This document shows positions 1-6,900 of a stretch of DNA of 7,345 nucleotides, piece by piece (position 1 is the first letter of the stretch; every line of letters starts with the position of its first letter). Source of the DNA: Singulisphaera sp. GP187 (GTDB taxonomy: Bacteria > Planctomycetota > Phycisphaerae > Phycisphaerales > SM1A02); assembly GCA_945896765.1 (NCBI GenBank), contig CAMDEL010000075.1, positions 1 through 7,345 on the forward strand, in the 5' to 3' direction. The position numbers were made by a program, and so were the translations under genes. Below the pieces are notes generated by a model, which saw nothing but the letters and a program-made list of their open reading frames with translations, ran no database searches and had not been told where the DNA came from.

Positions 1-99
1 TATCCAACTATCGACAACATGTCGATAGCCACGATTCCTGCCCCAAGTGCACTTGCGCTCATAGGACTTGCTGGATTCTCCCGACGTCGACGACGCTGA
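1..99 (+). CDS. C-terminal end of a PEP-CTERM-type sorted exported protein (partial, 5' end outside window)
   Basis: Frame 1 is open from the first base to a TGA at 97-99, giving 32 residues. The tail reads IPAPSALALIGLAGF, then Ser and a run of five arginines. This has the three parts of a PEP-CTERM-like sorting signal: a Pro-x-Pro motif (PAP, the variant frequent in Phycisphaerae), a short hydrophobic transmembrane stretch and a basic cluster at the extreme C-terminus. Proteins with this tail are exported, then recognised at the membrane by an exosortase that processes the signal and releases or anchors the protein at the cell surface. The body of the protein lies upstream, so its function cannot be told. 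No clear terminator follows the stop. Confidence in the signal is high; the link to an exosortase is inferred from the family. Confidence 0.8.
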   Translation, partial: YPTIDNMSIATIPAPSALALIGLAGFSRRRRR

Positions 100-173
100 T
101 ATAGAAGTATTTGAGCAAATCTTCGCAAGGACAAAGCGAAACCATCGAATGGAAGTTTGAATCAATCCTTCTG

Positions 174-179
174 TAGTAT
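174..179 (+). promoter_or_regulatory. Possible -10 element of purEK (leaderless start)
   Basis: TAGTAT lies six bases before the purE ATG and matches the TATAAT consensus at four of six positions, including the most conserved first, second and last bases. The 20 bases before the ATG contain no Shine-Dalgarno-like purine run. Together these fit a transcript that begins at or next to the start codon. No good -35 hexamer lies 16-18 nt upstream, so this remains weak evidence. Confidence 0.3.
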
Positions 180-185
180 CGTTCT

Positions 186-749
186 ATGGCAACGCAAAGA
201 CCGCTCGTCGGCGTCATCATGGGCTCTCGAAGTGATTGGGAAACAATGCGTCATGCGTGCGAAACGCTTGATGCGCTGCGTATTCCATTTGAACAACGCG
301 TTGTCAGCGCGCATCGAACGCCAACGCAACTCTTTCAATATGCGGATCGAGCGCAGGGTCGCGGAATTGAAGTGATCATCGCTGGCGCTGGTGGCGCAGC
401 TCACTTGCCTGGGATGACTGCGAGCCGGACATGCCTTCCTGTATTGGGTGTGCCAGTTGAAAGCAAAACACTCCACGGATTAGATTCGCTGCTCTCGATC
501 GTGCAGATGCCCGCAGGTATTCCTGTTGCAACACTTGCAATCGGTCGCGCAGGTGCGATCAACTCAGCACTCTTGGCAGCTGCAATTCTTGCCGGCAGTC
601 GCCCAGGCATTCGCCGTTCACTAGAAGCATGGCGATCGCGGCAAACCAAAGAAGTTCTTGCGAATCCTGATCCCGCCAAACCGTCGAAGGTCAAACCTTC
701 TCAAGCCAAATCCACTGCACGCAAATCAATACGAAAGAAAAGCCGGTGA
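186..749 (+). CDS. purE: N5-carboxyaminoimidazole ribonucleotide mutase (PurE, class I)
   Basis: PurE moves the carboxyl group of N5-CAIR to carbon 4, giving CAIR, in cytoplasmic de novo purine synthesis. The 187-residue product aligns throughout with bacterial class I PurE: GSRSDW at 13-18 binds phosphate, SAHRTP at 41-46 carries the catalytic histidine (His43) and Arg44, and GAGGAAHLPGM at 67-77 is the glycine-rich loop, followed by GVPV at 88-91 and SIVQMPAGIPVATLAIG at 104-120. The adjacent purK agrees with the class I, NCAIR-using route. The ATG at 186 places GSRSDW at the usual distance from the N-terminus. The family normally ends near residue 165, just after the NPDP motif (160-163). 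This protein carries about 24 more residues rich in Lys, Ser and Pro, probably disordered. Its stop overlaps the purK start (GTGA), implying translational coupling. Confidence 0.97.
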   Translation: MATQRPLVGVIMGSRSDWETMRHACETLDALRIPFEQRVVSAHRTPTQLFQYADRAQGRGIEVIIAGAGGAAHLPGMTASRTCLPVLGVPVESKTLHGLDSLLSIVQMPAGIPVATLAIGRAGAINSALLAAAILAGSRPGIRRSLEAWRSRQTKEVLANPDPAKPSKVKPSQAKSTARKSIRKKSR

Positions 750-1873
750 AAATCGGCGTCGTGGGCGGAGGACAACTTGGGCGCATGCTTGGCTTGGCTG
801 GGTTACCGCTTGGATTTCAATTTCGTTTTCTAGAGCCCGCTGCTGATTGCCCTGCCGCGCGACTGGGAGAAATTATTCGCGCTCCATATGACGACTTGGA
901 TGGTCTTGAACGATTTGCGCAAGATCTTTCATTTGCAACATACGAATTCGAAAATGTTCCCGCTGAAACTGCGCAGTGGCTGTCGGAGCGATTGATGCTT
1001 GCTCCCACTGCGCGCGCGTTGGCGATTGCGCAAGATCGCATCGCAGAAAAGACGACATTTCGAGATTTGGCGATACCAGTCCAAAACTTCATCGGCATTT
1101 CATCAGCGAACGAAATCGACGCCGCTGTGCGCAAAGTTCCTCTTCCTGCCGTTCTCAAAACCCGACGACTTGGGTATGACGGTAAAGGTCAACGCGTTTT
1201 GCGAACAAATGGCGATGATGCTGCAGCAACGGTGCGAACTGCATGGGACGAACTTGGCAGAGTGCCCTGCATTCTTGAGTCTTTCGTAGATTTTTCTGCA
1301 GAGGTTTCCATGATTGCGGTCCGCGCACGCGCTCCTGGCCATGGATCAGTCATCGCTTTTTATCCCTTGACTCAGAATGAACATCGCCATGGAATTCTCT
1401 GGAAGAGTCAAGCACCTGCACCTTGCGATCGAGATGGACAACTTGCCGATGCTGCGCAAAAATATGTCCGAGCACTTCTGGAATCGCTCGACTATGTCGG
1501 AGTGATCGCTGTTGAGTTTTTCGTGACGCCTTCGGGACTCGTTGCCAATGAAATGGCGCCACGCGTTCATAATTCTGGACACTGGACAATTGACGGCGCA
1601 GTCACGAGCCAATTCGAAAATCATTTGCGCGCAGTCGGTTCAATGCCACTTGGATCAACTGAATGCAAAGGGTCGAGTGTCATGATCAATTTGGTCGGGC
1701 GTACACCAATCAATTCTCGCATTATGGAAATTCCAAATGCGAAACTTCACTTGTATGGCAAGGGTGCGCGCGCGGGACGCAAATTGGGTCATGTCACGCT
1801 GACTGGGCCAACGGCGAAGTCCCTCGAGGCTGCGACCGCCGAACTCGAGAAGATCGTTGTGTGGGATGTTTGA
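746..1873 (+). CDS. purK: N5-carboxyaminoimidazole ribonucleotide synthetase (PurK)
   Basis: PurK is an ATP-grasp enzyme that joins bicarbonate to AIR using ATP, making the N5-CAIR that PurE then rearranges. The 375-residue protein is slightly longer than the E. coli enzyme (355). It shows the N-terminal Rossmann-like signature GGGQLGRM at 7-14, ATYEFENVP at 64-72, the ATP-binding KTRRLGYDGKGQ at 138-149, ESFVDFSAEVSM at 178-189, and the metal- and substrate-binding NEMAPRVHNSGHW at 268-280. GRKLGHVTLTGP at 344-355 is the C-terminal beta-strand motif. The start is GTG at 746, overlapping the purE stop by 4 nt. It puts the glycine-rich motif at the correct distance from the N-terminus. No strong ribosome-binding site precedes it, so it probably depends on ribosomes finishing purE. 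The last 80 nt overlap the methyltransferase gene on the opposite strand. Confidence 0.97.
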   Translation: MKIGVVGGGQLGRMLGLAGLPLGFQFRFLEPAADCPAARLGEIIRAPYDDLDGLERFAQDLSFATYEFENVPAETAQWLSERLMLAPTARALAIAQDRIAEKTTFRDLAIPVQNFIGISSANEIDAAVRKVPLPAVLKTRRLGYDGKGQRVLRTNGDDAAATVRTAWDELGRVPCILESFVDFSAEVSMIAVRARAPGHGSVIAFYPLTQNEHRHGILWKSQAPAPCDRDGQLADAAQKYVRALLESLDYVGVIAVEFFVTPSGLVANEMAPRVHNSGHWTIDGAVTSQFENHLRAVGSMPLGSTECKGSSVMINLVGRTPINSRIMEIPNAKLHLYGKGARAGRKLGHVTLTGPTAKSLEAATAELEKIVVWDV

Positions 1874-2642
1874 TATCTGAATCTAAACAGGCTCTTTCAA
1901 GCCTTTTTTGCGCAATTCCAAGCGCCTCATCAGACAGATCAATTCCAATCGCTCGACGACCAGATTCAATCGCTGCCACGAGTGTCGTGCCGCTTCCGCA
2001 TGTTGGATCAAGCACCGTGCCAGCTGGCGGACAACACGCATTGACCAACATTTTCAAGAGCTCGATCGGCTTCTGCGTCGGCCAACCCGTTCGCTCGATC
2101 GCCATATTGTTGATCGATGGAATGTCGATGACATCCGTTGCTTTTTTCATTCGACCGCGCAGGCGCACACTCTTCGCCGGCACGAGCGGCACCTCGAACC
2201 AATAGTCCGGCCCTCGGCCGTACAAGAAAATATCATCATGCTTGCGCGCGAATGACCGAGGTCCAGAACCGCCGAGTCCGTACGACCATACAAGGTGATT
2301 CACAAAACTTTCGGCGCCGAAAATCTCATCAAGCAGAAATCGCACGTGATGACTGGTGCGCCAATCAACGTGCACCAAAATCGAACCAGTCGAACGCAGG
2401 ACACGGTGCGCTTGGACCAATCTCGGCCCAATGAAATCTCGATATGCAGCAACATCGACGAAGCGATCATCGAAAGTCAGTCCCTTGCGTCCTTGCCTGC
2501 GAAGTCCAGAATTGAATGGTGGATCGAGATAAACCAAATCAATCGAGGATGTCTCCACATCCGCAAGGACGTCTAGGCAATCACCTCGGCGCAATGACCA
2601 TGTCGAAGGCGCCACTGATTCAATCTTCTCTTTTCTTTGCAC
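1794..2642 (-). CDS. Orphan DNA methyltransferase, beta class (N6-adenine or N4-cytosine)
   Basis: This protein of up to 282 residues should transfer a methyl group from S-adenosylmethionine to an exocyclic amino group in a specific DNA site. Catalytic motif IV (DPPF, residues 40-43, within VYLDPPFN) precedes the AdoMet-binding motif I (DPTCGSGT, 212-219) and motif II acidic residue (Asp235). That order defines the beta class, as in CcrM and M.HinfI. WPTQKP (187-192) is motif X, and HDDIFLYGRG (135-144) is a conserved core strand. DPPF favours N6-adenine, but N4-cytosine cannot be excluded. No restriction enzyme is seen nearby. GTG at 2642 lies 9 nt after the recombinase stop. A second in-frame GTG (2615-2613, residue 10) has a better purine-rich GAGAAG 9 nt upstream and may be the true start. 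Residues after about 252 are basic, unconserved in appearance, and antisense to purK. Confidence 0.9.
   Translation of the reverse strand: MQRKEKIESVAPSTWSLRRGDCLDVLADVETSSIDLVYLDPPFNSGLRRQGRKGLTFDDRFVDVAAYRDFIGPRLVQAHRVLRSTGSILVHVDWRTSHHVRFLLDEIFGAESFVNHLVWSYGLGGSGPRSFARKHDDIFLYGRGPDYWFEVPLVPAKSVRLRGRMKKATDVIDIPSINNMAIERTGWPTQKPIELLKMLVNACCPPAGTVLDPTCGSGTTLVAAIESGRRAIGIDLSDEALGIAQKRLERACLDSDIKHPTQRSSRVRRSQPRGTSPLAQSA
1889..1909 (+). terminator. Probable intrinsic terminator of purEK
   Basis: AGGCT (1889-1893) pairs with AGCCT (1900-1904) across a six-base loop, followed by five more T residues to 1909. It begins 16 nt after the purK stop, as expected for a rho-independent terminator on the plus strand. 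The stem is short at 5 bp, so strength is uncertain. The minus strand lacks a following T-run, so it should act in one direction only. The same bases encode QKRLERA of the methyltransferase on the minus strand. Confidence 0.5.
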
Positions 2643-2651
2643 GATTTTTTC

Positions 2652-3629
2652 TTATGACGCTTCTGCTCGCGGATGCGCGCGGTCATATGCCTCGCGCATT
2701 CGTGCAGTGGTGAGATGGGTATAGACCTGAGTGCTTGAAAGCGATTGATGACCAAGCAATTCCTGCACGGCGCGCAAGTCAGCTCCGTTATCAAGCAGAT
2801 GCGTCGCGAATGAATGGCGAATTGTGTGTGGCGAAATATCAGGATCAAGCCCGGCGATCTTCAAATATTTTGAGACCTTGCGACGAACCGATCGGCTCGA
2901 CAAACGCGATCCCAACTTATTCACAAAGAGTGGGCTTCCAGAAGTCATGGGAACTTTATCTGCTTCTGCTCGAAGGATGTATCGACAGACCGCTGCCAAC
3001 GCATGCGATCCAACGGGAACAGCGCGTTCTCTGCGGCCTTTTCCTTTCACCTTCAATTGACTTCCTTCCACATCGAGATCGCCGCGATTGATCGCAACGA
3101 CTTCACTGACTCGGATGCCAGTGGAATAGAGCGTTTCGAGAATCGCGCGATCTCTCGAACCGAGCATGTCCGATTCACTTGGAGCCGCCAAGAGTTTTTC
3201 AATTTGATCGACGGTGATCGCCTTTGGAAGTCTGCGTGCTTGCTTTGGCGTTCGAATGAGTGTCATCGGATTCGTCGATGTCAATCCGCGCTTCTCCATC
3301 CATTTGTGGAATGAACGAAGAGTTGCGATTTTTCGCGCAGTTGTCGCCGCGGAATATTTCTGACCAACAAGATGGGCAAGAAAAGCACGAACGACTTCCA
3401 CATCGGCCGTCAGCATTCGTCCGCAAACTGTGTTCTTCGAAGTCGCATCGCGCTTGTCCAGGACGGCGCGTTCGCGCGCTTCGTCGAAATCGATGGAGTA
3501 TTCGCCAACAATGAAGTCTGCGAACTGGCGCAGGTCCAGCCCATAGCATCGGGAGGTATATGGGCTGAAATGTCGCTCATCTATGAGGTAGGCGAGAAAT
3601 TGTTCGATGATGGGAACTGAGGCGCTCAT
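2652..3629 (-). CDS. xerC: Tyrosine recombinase XerC
   Basis: XerC-type recombinases cut and rejoin DNA at the dif site, with a XerD partner and FtsK, to resolve chromosome dimers before division. Residues 1-115 form the SAM-like core-binding domain; the remainder is the catalytic domain. The full active-site set is present: Arg173 (GIRVSE), Lys197 (GKGRRER), His268 and Arg271 (SPHTIRHSFATH), His294 (LLGHQSLS) and the nucleophile Tyr303 (QVYTHL). The C-terminus YDRAHPRA matches the XerC ending (YDAAHPRA in E. coli), which favours XerC over XerD. At 325 residues it is about 27 longer than E. coli XerC, with extra sequence in the N-terminal domain around residues 45-75. The ATG at 3629 has only a weak purine run (GAAAGAA) upstream. 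The methyltransferase gene follows 9 nt downstream, so they are probably co-transcribed. A phage-type integrase is less likely. Confidence 0.88.
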   Translation of the reverse strand: MSASVPIIEQFLAYLIDERHFSPYTSRCYGLDLRQFADFIVGEYSIDFDEARERAVLDKRDATSKNTVCGRMLTADVEVVRAFLAHLVGQKYSAATTARKIATLRSFHKWMEKRGLTSTNPMTLIRTPKQARRLPKAITVDQIEKLLAAPSESDMLGSRDRAILETLYSTGIRVSEVVAINRGDLDVEGSQLKVKGKGRRERAVPVGSHALAAVCRYILRAEADKVPMTSGSPLFVNKLGSRLSSRSVRRKVSKYLKIAGLDPDISPHTIRHSFATHLLDNGADLRAVQELLGHQSLSSTQVYTHLTTARMREAYDRAHPRAEAS

Positions 3630-3751
3630 GTGGCATTCTTTCGGTGAAGGAGCGAGGTGACTCGCCCATAAAACAAGGGGTTTCGATACATAACGTGCCT
3701 TCCAGTCGTTAGATAAGCAAGAAAGTTCCTCAATTACCTTCGACCGCCATA

Positions 3752-3796
3752 TTTATCGGCACAATAGAAGCGTGACAATAATCATAGTCCGATAAA
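3752..3796. repeat. 8-bp inverted repeat with 29-nt spacer (possible operator)
   Basis: TTTATCGG at 3752-3759 is repeated as its exact reverse complement CCGATAAA at 3789-3796. The centre-to-centre distance of 37 bp is between three and four helical turns. It lies in the A/T-rich middle of the divergent region, where a regulator could reach both promoters. An 8-bp match can arise by chance, so function is only a possibility. Confidence 0.3.
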
Positions 3797-3821
3797 GCGC
3801 TTGATTTATAGAATTTTTCCG

Positions 3822-3838
3822 CCAACCTCTTCGGTTGG
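3822..3838. other. Small hairpin upstream of tRNA-Lys
   Basis: CCAACC (3822-3827), a five-base loop TCTTC, and GGTTGG (3833-3838) form a perfect 6-bp stem. No T-run follows on either strand, so it does not look like an intrinsic terminator. If transcription of the tRNA starts further upstream, for example near TATAGAAT at 3807-3814, the hairpin would sit in the tRNA 5' leader removed by RNase P. Confidence 0.35.
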
Positions 3839-3890
3839 GTGGGTCTTGCCAGAGATAGGTACACTCTTTCCCCGACTCAAATCCCATCAC

Positions 3891-3963
3891 GATTGCGTAG
3901 CTCAGCTGGTAGAGCAAGTGGCTTTTAACCTCTAGGTCCTGGGTTCGATCCCCAGCGCAATCA
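3891..3963 (+). tRNA. tRNA-Lys (anticodon UUU)
   Basis: The 73-nt sequence folds into a complete cloverleaf. The 7-bp acceptor stem is GATTGCG with CGCAATC. The D arm is GCTC/GAGC with loop AGCTGGTA. The anticodon loop CTTTTAA places TTT at 3924-3926, reading AAA and AAG lysine codons. The variable loop is AGGTC, and the T arm is CTGGG/CCCAG around TTCGATC. The discriminator base is A3963, as expected for lysine tRNAs. The 3' CCA is not encoded and must be added by CCA transferase after RNase Z trimming. The anticodon stem AGTGG/CCTCT has one T-T mismatch (3919 with 3931, standard positions 29-41). Pairing is otherwise complete, so the gene appears functional. Confidence 0.96.
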
Positions 3964-3993
3964 TTCGCATCGGTTTCGTACAAGATTTTTCCA

Positions 3994-6900
3994 ATGCTCG
4001 TCGTTCATGCAAATTGGTTTGATGGTTCCCTGCATCTCTGGGGTGAATCGCTGTCGTCCGCTCGTGAAGATGTACGCGTTGCAGCTCCTGCGCATCCGTT
4101 CGGTGCCTCTGCGAAAGATCTTCGCAGCGCGCTCGAACCAATCATTGGTTCGCTCAACGGTGCGAAAGAAGATCATCTCGATTTGTTGTTGCCACATGCA
4201 TCAGCGCTTGCAGGCGATAAATCATCGCGTCCAACCACACTCCCTTCAAGTCGTCTTGCTGGACTTCTTGGCCGCGTGGATAACGATGAGGAATTGCGCA
4301 CACTCGAACCAATACGATTGCAGACACTTCGAATTGCAACGAACTCGACGATCAAATTATTGTTGGAGATGCGCAACATCGAAGGGACGCAAAATGACTT
4401 TTTCGTCTGCGCACATTCGATGCACTGGTGGATGGCACTGACAAAATTTGCAATTGATTCGGTGATCGATCAACGCGTCATCCCAACTGTTTTGCAAAGA
4501 CGCGATGGAACATATGTTGGACAATGGCGACCGTGGCTGAACGATAGTGACGCGGATCTACAACTTGCAGACTTGCTTGCCAGTATGCCCGCTTCCGTAC
4601 GAGCGATTGACGGAACAGATGGTCAAGCGTGGCCAATTGTCGACTCATTTCTCAGCACAATTGTTGATGGAATCGTGCGATCCGTGCTGGTCGAAGAAAA
4701 TTTCGAGGAATCGATCGAAGACTTTGATCCTGCGGTTGATTCGCATGCCGCATGGCTTTCTGGACTCTTGGGCTCGAAGGATTCCATCAAGATCGGTCGC
4801 CGGAGTTCGTTCGATGTTTTGCGCGACACACGCGGATGGCTTGGAGTGCTTGACGAAGCTCGTGTGACCACGGGAATGCGACTGAGATTCGAAGTCTCCG
4901 AACCAGATTTGGATGGCGCGAACGATGGCATTGATTCCACATGGCGCGTTTCATTTGGATTGGTCGACCCTGAAGCGCCCGACACTGTGATCGACGCGCA
5001 ATCTTTGTTCAATCGACCAAGCGGAAAGCGTGCTGGAGCAAATTCTGCGCGCAACGAAGAACTTTCTGAAATGCTCCTGAAAGAATTGGCGCGTGCAAGC
5101 CGAATCTGGCCAGATCTTGATGATGCCCTGGAAAGTGAAAGTCCTTCAGGAATGGATCTTGATACGCGACAGGTCTATCAATTTATGCGTGACCTGCGAC
5201 CAGTTCTTCTCGAAGCTGGATTCTTTGTGGAAGTTCCAGAGTGGTGGGGAGAATCGGCAAGTCGCATTAATGCAAACTTATTAATTGATTCTCCAGAGGA
5301 ACCGCCAATGGCTGGCGACGCTGGCGGTGGATCAAACGGTTCGCTTGGACTTGGATTGCAATCACTCGTTGGATACCGCTGGCAAGTTGCACTTGGGACA
5401 CAAACTGTTTCGGTCGAAATGCTCGAGAAATTAGCGCAAAAAGGTGCTCCACTCGTTCGCATCGGAGGACAATGGGTTGATCTGCGTCCCGAAGATATTG
5501 ATTCGGCACTCAAGTTCTTGAAGAGTCATCCAGGTGGAACGATGACGCTTGTTGAAGCCCTTCGCATGGCGAACGGAATTGACGGTCCGCCAGAAGCGTT
5601 GCCTGTGAGTGGCGTTCAAGCAACTGGTTGGGTGCGACAACTGCTCTCTGGAAATGATGTGAGTGAAAGTTTCCAGATGACAAGTGCGCCAGAATCATTC
5701 CGCGGAATTCTTCGTCCTTATCAATTGTCTGGACTCAGCTGGCTCGTCTTCCTTGATCGACTGGGATTGGGCGCATGCCTTGCCGACGACATGGGATTGG
5801 GCAAGACAATTCAGTTGATCGCTCTGCTGCAACACGAACGATCAAAGATCGGAAATGCGCAGATTGGTCCATCGCTCCTTGTGACTCCGATGTCCGTCAT
5901 GGGAAATTGGAAACGCGAACTGACGCGCTTCGCTCCTGAGTTGAAGGTGCACATTCAACATGGACTCGATCGACCAGGCGGCGAACGATTTTCGCAGATT
6001 GCGATGGACAGCGATGTTGTCTTGACAACATATGCAATCGTGGTGCGCGATAAAGAAACACTGCAGAGTGTTCCATGGCGTCGCGTTGTGCTGGATGAAG
6101 CGCAATACATCAAGAATCCCCCGACGAAACAGACAGCTGCGATTCGGTCGATTGCCACGCAATCTCGGATTGCTCTCACTGGAACTCCCGTCGAAAATCG
6201 ACTTGCGGAACTCTGGTCCATCTTGGAATTCTGCTGCCCTGGATATCTTGGAACAAACCAAGACTTCCGACGCCGTTTCGCTGCGCCGATTGAAAGAAAT
6301 CGAGATCAGAAGACAGCTGAAAGACTGCGCTCACTTGTGCGTCCATTCATTCTTCGCAGACTCAAGACTGACTTGACGGTCATCAGTGATCTTCCTCCAT
6401 TGGTCGAGAGTCGCCAACACATCGTGCTGACCGACGAGCAGATGCGACTCTATGAAGAAGTTGTCGCTGATATGTTGCAGAAGGTTGATCAAACTGATGG
6501 CATTCGGCGGCGCGGACTTGTGCTCAGCGCGTTGGTCAAGCTGAAACAAATCTGCAACCACCCTGCTCACTATTTGGGTGAAGGCATCGCTGCACGACCA
6601 TCTGAATCCACTGGATCAACGGGCAAGAAGAAAGCACTCACTCCCCCACCAGTTGTTGTAGCCGAAGACATTGAAGGCGAATCAAGTGCCGAACATCCGT
6701 TGATACTTCCGCCAAACTCTTTGGTCCCAGGACGTAGCGGCAAGACTCAACGATTGATGGAGATGCTGGAAGAACTCTTGGCTGCAGGAGATTGCGCCTT
6801 GATCTTCACTCAATACCGACAGATGGGTCATCTGCTTGTTGGAATGATTCGACAAATCCTTGATGTCGAACCGCTCTTTCTCCACGGCGGAACTCCGCAA

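Larger units (their letters stand above)
3630..3890. other. Divergent intergenic region between xerC and tRNA-Lys
   Basis: These 261 nt separate the minus-strand xerC start from the plus-strand tRNA and must hold promoters for both. I see no ORF with coding character. The left part (3661-3720) and the centre (3745-3815) look A/T-richer than the neighbouring genes. Candidate -10-like words include TATAGAAT at 3807-3814 and TACACT at 3860-3865 on the plus strand, but none has a convincing -35 at 16-18 nt. Two inverted repeats are listed separately. Confidence 0.6.

Noticed and set aside
122..140. TTCGC...GCGAA hairpin as terminator of the PEP-CTERM gene
   Set aside because: The stem is 5 bp with a 9-base loop and no T-run follows, so it does not resemble an intrinsic terminator.
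1794..2642. Complete restriction-modification system or DISARM-like defence locus (methyltransferase plus SNF2 ATPase)
   Set aside because: There is no endonuclease, and none of the other DISARM-type genes is present. The methyltransferase and SNF2 genes are on opposite strands, separated by xerC and a tRNA, so they do not form an operon.
3685..3705. dif-like site on the minus strand (TTATGT within the xerC upstream region)
   Set aside because: Only six bases match the XerD arm and no XerC arm lies at the required spacing.
2652..3963. Integrative element with the recombinase as integrase and tRNA-Lys as attachment site
   Set aside because: The recombinase looks like housekeeping XerC, including the YDRAHPRA ending. 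The tRNA is intact, I saw no second copy of its 3' end, and no phage or plasmid genes are present.
3753..3983. 76-codon ORF on the minus strand across the tRNA
   Set aside because: Its middle is simply the antisense of tRNA-Lys (the familiar CAGDRTQDLEVKSH type of spurious peptide). It has no other support.
4623..5054. 143-codon minus-strand ORF inside the SNF2 gene, and similar long ORFs opposite purK and xerC
   Set aside because: These are shadows of strongly supported genes. Their products are Ser/Arg/Cys-rich without recognisable motifs, and no ribosome-binding site or gap supports them.
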